A stretch of DNA of 64,000 bases from Salvelinus alpinus (lineage: Eukaryota; Chordata; Actinopteri; Salmoniformes; Salmonidae). Each line of letters begins with the position of its first letter. Position 1 is the stretch's first letter. Positions 36,632 to 47,700 of this stretch are shown here, in pieces. The position numbers and the translations under genes were made by a program. Under the pieces are notes generated by a model, which saw only the letters and a list, made by a program, of their open reading frames with translations, did no database searches and had not been told where the DNA came from. The DNA is taken from the NCBI RefSeq assembly GCF_045679555.1, contig NC_092110.1, forward strand, positions 682,001 through 746,000, written 5' to 3'.

Positions 36632-36746
36632 ATGATGGTGATCTTGATGCTGTAAACTACCACATGAATACATCTACTATTATAGTCAGGATATAGAAAG
36701 AGAGGGAGGGCGTCTTTAAGCCCATCTATCCCTCTCTGTCACCGGT

Positions 36747-36834
36747 TAACCTGGTCCCAGATATCTTTGTGCTGTCTGGCGACAATGACCATTAGAGTTG
36801 TAAAGACAGCACAAACTGACCTGGGACCTTGCTA
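36747..36834. mobile_element. Palindromic MITE, copy 3
   Basis: TAACCTGGTCCCAGATATCTTTG... pairs with ...CAAACTGACCTGGGACCTTGCTA, only 115 bp after copy 2. Confidence 0.68.
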
Positions 36835-37678
36835 GGGCTTTGCAGGGAGTAGCCTAGTGTACTGTGAAACTGGACCACAACACTTTGATCTAAATCACTC
36901 CGCCGATCCACACTTAGTCCGTACATTCACTTTACTGGGTCCAGATCAGAAAATTCATTCAGAAACATATTGTTCCCCCACAGTCTATTCTCCATTAGGG
37001 GCCTCTCGTCGAAACGGAGTTCCCAAGCAGCTAGGAAAGCTGGAGGCTCGAGACTACATTTTAGGCCCGACTCTCGATCTGTGCGCTCTTTGGCAAAAGT
37101 GGCCTTCCTCTTTCACACAGTCTTTAACCGTGTGAAAGATTCAAACACACAAAGTATTAACCCTTCCCACGGTGTCCCAGTGCACATTGGGCTCGAATAC
37201 CGAGAGCATTGCCCATGATTCTAGCCCCGTTTGGTGTTGGTTTAGAAGGACATGGCCATGGATGTCTCATTGCTCAGATAACAACTGGTCTTTACAGGGA
37301 AATGAGACATGGTCCAGGGAAGGAACACAAAGTCTGAGATTGTATAAAGATCCAAGTCTACATTAAAGCCAGGGTCTTGTCCTCAGAATGTGAAGTGCGG
37401 GGATTTTTTCAAGTACACATGTCACCTCCCGACTCATGGAGGGGAGTCTGTGTGCAAGGGGCAGCGGGGAGAACTGCCCACTGGACCAAAGCAAAATAGG
37501 AAATTTGGGGTGCAAAAACAAAGTGCTGGTCCATGTACTTGTCTGGTCCTTGAAAGAGATAGAGGACTAACTTTTCTGTTTGATGTCCGACAAACATACA
37601 GTATGTGTGTGTGTGGAAAAGCTGAGAAGCACAATCCTTTCCATACAAACATTTCTTAGGAATAGTACAATGTTCCAG
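36835..37678. other. Intergenic stretch, no gene recognised
   Basis: The open frames on both strands (up to 107 codons) show no known domain. This may include the distal 3' untranslated region of gpr137c, which runs leftward from 38567, but no clear minus-strand polyadenylation signal was found. Confidence 0.35.
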
Positions 37679-38214
37679 AAAGAGCCCTGCACGGACATGA
37701 ATGCAAAGCCCGAGCCCTACCCATGCCCACAACGTTCAGGCCCTACACTACCCAGGCCCGATTGCTTCTGCCAAATTTAAGGCCCTGCCAAAAACCCAAA
37801 ATCAGAAATAACTTCCTCAGTTTGTAAATCCATTAGCTGCTCCTCCCTGTCTGTCACTCGCTCTGCATCCGCTCAGCTCATGGTGGGTCTGAGTCTGAGT
37901 ATCCATAGTAATGGCTCTGCTTGGGCTACTTTTCGTCACTCTAAACTCCTAAAAAACTCCAGGAACATTATTATTTTCTGTGAAATCATCTCTCCTGTCT
38001 TATATGTAATGTGGTTGAAGAACTTAGTTAAATATGACTGTACTGCGCAGCAGAGCACGCACAAATGGTTCAGCTTCAAAATGTTAGTGATCAATCTAGT
38101 GATACCCGAGCCCTGCCCGTTCTCTAGTTATTGATGAAAAAAATAGATCCTACCTGGCCCTAACCTGATGTATAATGTCGGGGCCCGTTTGGCTCGGGTC
38201 GGGTAGCAGACCTC
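37679..38214. mobile_element. hAT-like element with perfect 8-bp target duplication
   Basis: TGTTCCAG occurs at 37671-37678 and at 38215-38222, immediately outside the element. The related ends are AAAGAGCCCTGCACGGAC and, reverse complemented, AGAGGTCTGCTACCCGACC. The interior repeats CCCGAGCCCT and GGCTCGGGTCGGG. No transposase. Confidence 0.85.
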
Positions 38215-38566
38215 TGTTCCAGGACTATGGTAATAGACATGTTGGAAAGCTTTTTTAATAAAAGGAATATCACTCAGCTGACCACTCCCTAACCACCACT
38301 GACCTCAAATGATCTCCCCTTCGTCTGGCCCCAGAAATCCCAAAGGTCATCACCATGCCTACAACAAGACGGGTAGTTAAGTAGCCCTGGTGGGGTGGGA
38401 CCGGGTCGAAAGCTGGAATGAGGGAGGCGTGGCCACACAGCGCCAGTCACAGGATCGCCAGGGTAACCCAGAGGGTCGTAGCCATGTAGCTGAAGGTCAG
38501 GAGCGCCCCTTCCTGAGTGTTTTCCGGGTTACTTTCAGGGGTATCTACTGGGGACGGCAGGGGTGG
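38215..38566 (-). other. 3' untranslated region of gpr137c (proximal)
   Basis: Minus-strand sequence immediately after the TAA stop at 38567-38569. The polyadenylation site was not located. Confidence 0.5.
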
Positions 38567-38795
38567 TTAGTTCTGAGGGGTGCAGTAGTGATTCTGGGGG
38601 GTAGAATAGTAGTTCTGGGGGGTGGAATAGTAGTTATGGTGCTGGTTGGTCTGGGTGTTGCCGTAGGCTAGGAGAAGGGGTGCAGTGGAGGTCTGGGGGC
38701 CGGTGGGGAGATGGGGGATCCCCGTAAGGCTGCCGTTCCTCTGGGTGGAGCTGTACCAGCTGGGGTCCAACTGGGGCGTCGAGGACAGGAAACTA
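38567..38795 (-). CDS. gpr137c: gpr137c last coding exon
   Basis: Acceptor CCACAG|TAGTTT; encodes [20 protein letters not shown], then [15 protein letters not shown] and a stop at 38567. It ends in three heptads, [14 protein letters not shown] and NHYCTPQ, plus N; human GPR137C has a single such end. The repeat unit is 21 bp at 38570-38635. Confidence 0.95.
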
Positions 38796-41700
38796 CTGTG
38801 GAATGGAAGGGACAGGCTTAACTCAGCATTGTATCTGTATGGGGGATATAAGACGTTAGGTTGACTGGGGGATGTAGAATGTTATATGTGACTGTATGGG
38901 CGACTGTGTTAAGGGACTATGGGAAGTTATTGGTGACTGTGGTGCATATACAGTGCTTTGAGAAAGTATTCACACCCCTTGACTTTTTCCAGATTTTGTT
39001 GTGTTACAGGCCTAATTTCAAATGTTTTAAAATTAGGTTCTGTGTCACTGGCTTACACAAAATAGTGGAATTATGTTTCTAGAAATATTTACAAATGAAC
39101 AAACAATGAAAAGCTGAAATGTTTTAAGTCAATAAGTATTCAACCACTCAACCATTTAGGCAAGCCTAAATAAGTTCAGGAGGAAAAAAATTGCTTAACA
39201 AGTCACAAAATAAGTTGTATTGACAATAATAGTGTTTAACATGATTTTTGAATGACTACCTCATCTCTCTACCCCACACATACAATTATATTTAAGGTCC
39301 CTCAGTCGAGCAATGAATTTGAAACACAGATTCAATCACAAAGACCAGGGAGGTTTTCCAATGCCCCTATTGGTAGATGGGTAAAAGAAAAGCAGATATT
39401 GAATATCCCTTTGAGCATGGTGAAGTTATTAATTACACTTTGGATGGTGTATCAATAGACCCAGTCACTACAAAGATACAGGCATCCTTTCTAACTCAGT
39501 TGCCGGAGAGGAAGTATACCGCTCATGGATTTCACCATGAGGCCAATGGGGACTTTAAAACAGTTACGGAGTTTAATGGTGGTGATAACTGAGGATGGAC
39601 CAACAACATTGTAGTTACTCCACAATACTTACCTAAATGACAGAGTGAACATGCATCTTGTTTGCAATAAAGCAGAATTTATTAAAAAGTTTTAATGGCA
39701 AAGAAATTACATTTATGTCCTGAATACAAAGCGTTATGTTTGGGACAAAATTCAACAAATCACAGAGTACCACTCTTCACATTTTCAAGCATGGTGGTGG
39801 ATGCATCATGTTATGGGTATGCTTGTCATCAGGGAGGACTAGGTATTTTGTTGTTGCTGATCAAATAAAATGGAATAGAGTTAAGTACAGGCAAAATCCT
39901 AGAGGAAACCCTGGTTCTGCTTTCCAACAGACACTGGGAGACAAATTCACCTTTCAGCAGGACAAGGCTAGATATACACTGGAGTTGCTTACCAAGATGA
40001 CATTGAATGTTCCTGAGTGGCCTAGTTACAGTTTTGAATTAATTTGGCTTGAAAATCTATTGCAAGACTTGAAAATGGCTGTCTAGCAATGATCAACAAC
40101 CAATTTGACAGAGCTTGAAGAGTTTTTCAAAGAATAATGTGCAAATATTGTACAATCCAGGTGTGCAAAGCTCTTAGCTGTAATCACTGCCAAATATGAT
40201 TCTAACATGTATTGTACGAACAAATATGAAAATGTATGCACTCACTACTGTAACTCGCTCTGAATAAGAGTGTGTGCTAAAAATGTATTAAATATATTGA
40301 CTCAGGTATGAATACTGCGTAAATTCTAAAAACATGTTTTGACTTTGTTAGTATTATGCGTAGATGGCTGAGATTTTTTTTTATTTAATCAATTTTGAAT
40401 TCAGGCTGTAACACAACAAACATGTGGAATAAGTCAAGCGGTAGGAATACTTTCTGAAGGCACTGTAGGTTGTTATAGATGACTGTGTACAAGGGAAATA
40501 TGATGCTATAAGCAACTGTATAGCTGAAATGTAGGATGTTAGCATTGTGTACGCGGGATACAGGATGATATAGGTGACTGTGGAAATAAAAGATGTAACA
40601 GGCAAATTTTCACCAGCGATATTTAGGATGTTACAGGGAAATTTAGTTGAGCGATATAGGATGTTATAGGTGATAGAGTAGCCTGTTACCCACCTCGGTC
40701 GATCTGCTCTGGAGTTGTTGCTCTTGGACAGGTCATCATCGCTGTCGTACCTCCGGGGGTTATCAAAAAAATAGGCCTTGGAACTGAAGCTGTGACTGTT
40801 GATCATTCCTCCTGGTGCCTGGGGAAAAGGACACACTCACAACTTAATAAGTAATATATGACAAGAAAAACATTCTGAAAGAATTTACATGAACTTATAC
40901 CATAGTAATAAGACTGGAAATATTCTTGTAAGTACATAGTTTAGGTACATGTATGTGGGACCAAATCATTTCCTATGGGTCTCATGTGGCTCAGTTGGTA
41001 GAACATGGCGCTTGCAATGCCAGGGTTGTGGGTTCGATTCACACGGGGGACCAGTATGAAAAAGTAGCACTGCTAAATGACTAAACGGTCATTCTTTGCG
41101 TTTCAAAGTCAGTGTGGTTGTACCTTGCACCTGTCTGATAAATTAATGTGTCACGCCCTGACCTTAGAGATCCTTTTTTATCTCTAATTTGGTTAGGTCA
41201 GGGTGTGACTAGGGTGGGTACTCTAGTTTTTGCATTTCTATGTTGGCCTGGTATGGTTCCCAATCAGAGGCAGCTGTCTATCGTTGTCTCTGATTGGGGA
41301 TCATATTTAGGCAGCCTTTTCCACCTGTTGTTTATGGGATCTTGTTTTTGTGTAGTGCATGTGAGCATTCCATTACTTCACGTTTCGTTTGTTTCTGTAT
41401 TTGTTTTGGTGAGTTTCATTTATTAAAACATGTGGAACTCTACGCACGCTGCACCTTGGTCCATTTATTCCAACAATCGTGACAGAATGTCAATTTACAA
41501 TGAACAAAAACATAAACGCAACAATTTCAAAGATTGTACTGTGTAACAGTTCATATAAGGACATCAGTCAATTTAAATGAATTCATTAGGCTCTAATCTA
41601 TGGATTTCATATGACTGGTCACAGATACCTTAAAAAAAAGTTAGGGGCGTGGATCAGAAAACCAGTCAGTATCTGGTGTGACCACCATTTCACGCAGCCC

Positions 41701-44700
41701 TTCACATAGACTTGATTAGGCTGTTGATTGTGGCCTGTGGAATGTTGTCCCACTCCTCTTCAATGGCTGTGTGAAGTTGCTGGATATTGGCAGCAATTGG
41801 AACATGCTGTTGTACACGTTGATCCAGAGCATCCTAAACATGCTCAGTGGGTGACATGTCTGATGAGTATGCAGGCCATGGAAGAACTGGGCCATTTTCA
41901 GCATCCAGCAATTGCATACAAATCCTTGCGACATGTGGCATATTTGTGCATTATCATACTGAAACATGAGGTGATGAATGGCACGACAATTGCCCTCAGG
42001 ATCTCGTCACGGTAGCTCTGTGCATTCAAATTGCCATGGGGCACTCTGACATCAGCAAACCGCTCGCCCACATGACACCATACGTCTGCCATCTGTCCGG
42101 TACAGTTGAAACCGGGATTCATCCATTAAGAGCACACTTTTCCAGCATGCCAGTGGCCATTGAAGGTGAGCATTTACCCAAAGAACACCGAACTGCAGTC
42201 AGGTCAAGACCCTGGAGAGGATGACGAGCACACAGATGAGCTTCCCTAGGATGTTTTCTGACAGTTTGTGCAGAAATTATTTGGTTGTGCAAACCCACAG
42301 TTTTATCAGCTGTTTGGGTGGCTGGTCTCAGACGATCCCGCAGGTGAAGAAGCTGAATGTGAAGGTCCTGGGCTGGTGTGATTAAATGTGGTCGGCGGTT
42401 GTGAGGCCTGTTGGACGGACTGCCAATTTCTCTAAAACGGCGTTGGCGGTGGCTTATTGCAGAGAAATTAACATTACATTCTCTGGCAACAGCTCTGGTG
42501 GACACTCCTGCAGTCACCATATCAATTGCACACTCACTCAAAACTTGAGACATCTATGGCATTGTGTTGTGTGACAAAACTGCACATTTTAGAGTGGCCT
42601 TTAATTGTTCTCAGCACAAGGTGCACCTGTGTAATGATCATGATGTTTAATCAGCTTCTTGATATTCAACACCTGTCAGGTAGATGGATTATTTTGGCAA
42701 ATGAGATGCTCACTAACAGGGATGTAAAACAAATTTGTACATTTGAGAGTAATTTCTGGGATCTTTTATTTCAGCACATGAAACATGGGACCAACACTTT
42801 ACATGTTGTGTTTATGTATTTGCTCAGTATAGATGAGAGAAACTGAGAACAAGATTAAAATAAAGGCCACATAGAACCTAATGCTGTGTTAAGCTACCCT
42901 GTACCGAGGTAGGCAAATATTTGACTATGTGCATTCAAACACATATGATTAATGTGAGCTCCTTGTAGGGCTGAGCAATATATCCAATTAATTTGAATGT
43001 ATGTTTTTGCGCGATATTCCAAATGCCTGTCTCGCAGAATCAAGTTTAAAAAAATATTTTTCAGTTTTATGAGCGTTTATGTCAGCTTGTTCACATTGTC
43101 TTTTTGGTCTCGTCTCATTCGCTCCTTCTGTACTGTGCACCTTCCCATTTACACCAGACATCTGTATGTAATGATGAGATGCTCATATCTCTGCCCTAAC
43201 AATGGGAGTCGTTGTCCCAAAGGCAGACCTTTGGGACAATTCAAAATGAGCGTATAGGGCTTATTTTTGACAGAATTTTGCGAGCGAAACCTCTCGCTTC
43301 GCATCTTTCTCCTAAGCCCCCCCCCCCCCCCCCACCCACAACAACAAAAATGAGAGATCACTTCTACCTCTCTGACAAAATGTTTTTTTGTATACATTTT
43401 TTTCGTGGTATCCAATTGGTAGTTGCAGTCTTGTCCCATCGCTGCAACTCCCGTACGGACTCGGGAGAGGGACAGTTCGAGAGCCGTGTGTCCTCCAAAA
43501 CACAACTCAGCCAAGTCGCACTGCTTCTTGACACACTGCTCGCTTTACCCGGAACCCAGCCGCACCAATGTGTCGGAGGAAACACTGTACACCTGGCCAC
43601 CGTGTCAGCGTGCATTGCGCCCGGCCCGCCACAGGAGTCACTAGTGCGCGATGGGACAAGAACATCCCTGCCGGCCAAACCCTCCCTAACCCGGACGACG
43701 CTGGGCCAATTGCGCGCCGCCCCATGGGTCTCCCGGTCGCGGGCGGCTGCAATAGAGCCTGGACTCGAACCAGGATCTCCAGTGGCACAGCTAGCAGTGC
43801 CTTAGACCACTGCGCCACTCGGGAGGCCTCGACAAACGGTTTTCACTCGCTATTTGCATTTGAGGTTTGGTCCAACAGAATCGGTCATATGGACACCGAA
43901 ACGCATGGTGACATTATTTTACTGTAATAGAGGAGAAGGTAACCTTTCGAACCATACCAACGCCTCAAATTTCGAGCAGAGCAGACATACTAAAACAGAT
44001 GTACAATGAAAATTCATTCTGGAAAATGAATGCTCAGTTTGTCGCACGCGCATTACAGTACGACGTATCACTAGCGGCATTTTAGTCAGATAAAAGTCAG
44101 ATGTTTAGTCTGTGTTTTATAAATGCGCAACAAGCATAAAACAATGATATAAGGAATTGTCAACTTGTTCTCATTCTGAGAAATAAGGTAGTGATTTCAA
44201 CATGTGAACACAGAGGACAGGCTAGCATGCTGTTCAAACAGTTGGAGACGGACAGAAGGTTGTTCACAACAGTTCAACTGTTTTGCCTTGTTACCTGAAT
44301 TCAGAGCTTGTGTAACTAAACCTAGATCCAAGTTGGCTAAACTTGAAATATAAATATTAGCTGGCTACTCACCAGCATGTGGGCTTGTGCTTGAGAGATT
44401 GTTAATGAGACCGGTGTTCATTTTCTATAATGCCTGCTACATTATTAGTGAATGTGCATTATGCATGGTTCTGATTAAATGTGTAACATAAAGGGCATTT
44501 TTATAGACAGACCTGAAAGCCAGATCAGTGATTATTGCAACAACAAAAAAAGCAGGTACAACTATATTGATCAAATAATGACATTATTATTGGGTCTTAT
44601 GGTTATGGAAGGCATACTTTCTTTATTATTATTTTTTTTAAACTAGGCAAGTCAGTTAATAACACATTCTTATTTACAATGACGGCCTAGGAACAGTGGG

Positions 44701-47700
44701 TTAACTGTTCAGGGGCAGTACGACAGATTTTTACCTTGTCAGCTCATGGATTCGGTCTAGCAACCTTTCGGTTACTGGCCCAATGCTGTGACCTAGGCTA
44801 CCTGCCAACCCCGCATATATTCAGCCTAGGTATAATCTCACAAGCTCTGAATTCATTAGATTATTGCTGACTGTTTTAAATTAAGTGTATTTTACGTTCA
44901 ATTGTACAACAAAGCTTATTTAGAGAAAACGTCAAACAAATCGAGATACAGCATATATCGTGAATCGCCCATAAGTTTGACATCTTTTTAGATATTAGTT
45001 TTAGGCCATATCGCCTAGCCTTAGCTCCTTGATTGACTGGTATACCGTCAGGAAGTCAATTGTCTTACTAGGTACTGATTGGATAGTATACATGAAGTAA
45101 ATAGTCTTACTAGGTTCTGATTGGGCCTCTGTACCCTGAAGAAGACCACGACCAGACTGGTGGGTAGCAGCTCCCAGAAAAAGAGGATGATCCCAAAGAT
45201 GATGTAGGCCTCTCCACTGATCTTCTCTATGTCTGCCTGGAGGGAAAACACACACAGATCCAACAATTAGAGAAATGAAACACAGAAAAAATACACACAC
45301 AAGCGCACATAATAGTTTGTAGGCCAAACAGTTCGGAAGCTACAGACGATCGGTGGATGTGGTGGATTGAGATGCATTCTAATGCAAAAAACATATCTCT
45401 AGCTTAAACTATACATATACAGTGCCAGTCAAAAGTTTGGACACATCTACTCATTCAAGGGTTTTTCTTTTTTACATTGTATAATAATAGTGAAGACATC
45501 AAAACTATGAAATAACACATATGGAATCATGTAGTAAACAAAAAAGTGTTTAACAAATCAAAATATATTCTAGATTTTGGATTCTTCAAAGTAACCACTC
45601 TTTGCCTTGATGACAGCTTTGCACACGCTTGGTATTCTCTCAACCAGCTTCATGAGGTAGTCACCTGTATTGCATTTCAATTAACAAGGTATGCCTTGTT
45701 AATTTGTGGAATTTATTTCCTTCTTCATTTGTTTGAGCCAATCAGTTGTGTTGTGACAAGGTACAGTAGGGGTGGTATACAGAAGATAGCCCTATTTGGG
45801 ATGATTAGGTCTGTTCAAACTTTTGACTGGTACTGTATATACAGTCGTGGCCCAAAGTTTTGAGAAAGACACAAATATTAATTTTCACAAAGTCTGCTGG
45901 CTCAGTTTGTATGATGGCAATTTGCATATACTCCAGAATGTTATGAAGAGTAATCAGATGAATTGCAATTAATTGCAAAGTCCCTCTTTGCCATGCAAAT
46001 TAACTGAATCCCCCCCCCAAAATGTCCACTGCATTTCAGCCCTGCCATAAAAGGACCAGCTGACATCATATCAGTAACTCTCTCGTTAACACAGGTGTGA
46101 GTGTTGATGAGGACAAGGCTGGAGATCACTCTGTCATGCTGATTGAGTTCGAATAACAGACTGGAAGCTTCAAAAGGAGGGTGGTGCTTGGAATCATTGT
46201 TCTTCCTCTGTCATTCATGGTTACCTGCAAGGAAACACGTGTCGTCATCATTGCTTTGCACAAAAAGGGCTTCACAGGCAAGGATATTGCTGCCAGTAAG
46301 ATTGTACCTAAATCAACCATTTATCGGATCATCAAGAACTTCAAGGAGAGCGGTTCAATTGTTGTGAAGAAGGCTTTCAGGGCGCCCAAGAAAGTCCAGC
46401 AAGCGCCAGGACCGTCTCCTAAAGTTGATTCAGCTGCGGGATCGGGGCACCACCAGTACAGAGCTTGCTCAGGAATGGCAGCAGGCAGGCGTGAGTGCAT
46501 CTGCACGTACAGTGAGGCGAAGACTTTTGGAGGATGGCCTGGTGACAAGGGCAGCAAAGAAGCCACTTCTCTCCAGGAAAAACATCAGGGACAGACTGAT
46601 ATACTGCAAAAGGTACAGGGATTTGACTGCTGAGGACTGGGGTAAAGTAATTTTCTCTGATGAATCCCCTTTCCGACTGTTTGGGGCATCCGGAAAAAAG
46701 CTTGTCCGGAGAAGACAAGGTGAGCTCTACCATCAGTCCTGTGTCATGCCAACAGTAAAGCATCCTGAGACCATTCATGTGTGGGGTTGCTTTTCAGCCA
46801 AGGGAGTGGGCTGACTCACAATTTTGCCTAAGAACACAGCCATGAATAAAGAACGGTACCAACACATCCTCTGAGAGCAACTTCTCCCAACCATCCAGGA
46901 ACAGTTCGGTGACGAACAATGCCCTTTCCAGCATGATGGAGCACCTTGCCATAAGTCAAAAGTGATAACTAAGTGGCTTGGGGAACAAAATATCGATATT
47001 TTGGGTCCATGGCCAGGAAACTCCCCAGACCTTAATCCCATTGAGAACTTGTGGTCAATCCTCAAGGCGGGTGGACAAACAAAAACACACAAATGCTGAC
47101 AAACTCCAACCATTGATTATGCAAGAATGGGCTGCCATCAGTCAGGATGTGGCCCAGAAGTTAACTGACAGCATGCCAGGGAGGATTGCAGAGGTCTTGA
47201 AAAAGAAGGGTCAACACTGCAAATATTGACTCTTTGCATCAACTTCATGTAATTGTCAATAAAAGCCTTTGACACTTATGAAATGCTTGTAATTATACTT
47301 CAGTATTCCATAGTAACATCTGACAAAAATATCTAAAGACACTGAAGCAGCAAACTTTGTGGAAATTAATATTTGTGTCATTCTCAAAACTTTTAGCCAC
47401 GACTGTAGATTGATAAGGGGGAAAAAATTATTGTAAACATTTTTGAATAAGGCTGTAACGTAACAAAATGTGGTAAAAGTCAAGGTGTCTGAATACTTTC
47501 CGAATGCTCTGTATATATACTGAACAAAGATATAAACTCAACATATAAAGTGTTGGTCCCATGTTTCATGAGCTGAAATAAAATTTCCCAGAAATGTTTC
47601 TCTCAAATTTTGTGCACAAATTTGTTTACATCACTTTTAGTGAGCATTTCTCCTTTGCCAAGATAATCCATCCACCTGACAGGTGTGGTATATCAAGAAG

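Larger units (their letters stand above)
42965..45022 (+). mobile_element. hAT-like element with perfect 8-bp target duplication
   Basis: AGCTCCTT is present at 42957-42964 and again at 45023-45030. Ends GTAGGGCTGAGCAATAT and, reverse complemented, AAGGCTAGGCGATAT. The 2.06-kb insert carries two SINEs (43401-43827, 44641-44806) and no transposase frame. Its right end is 89 bp from the splice donor of a gpr137c exon. Confidence 0.88.

Noticed and set aside
40976..41092. tRNA-like sequence with A and B boxes
   Set aside because: No closing acceptor stem and a SINE body follows; treated as a SINE, not a tRNA gene. The same holds for 12722, 34968, 43401, 44641 and 49925.
43212..43927. Open frames up to 197 codons on both strands
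   Set aside because: They run across a poly-C tract and a tRNA-derived SINE; the SINE sequence is repeated at 34968 and 60143.
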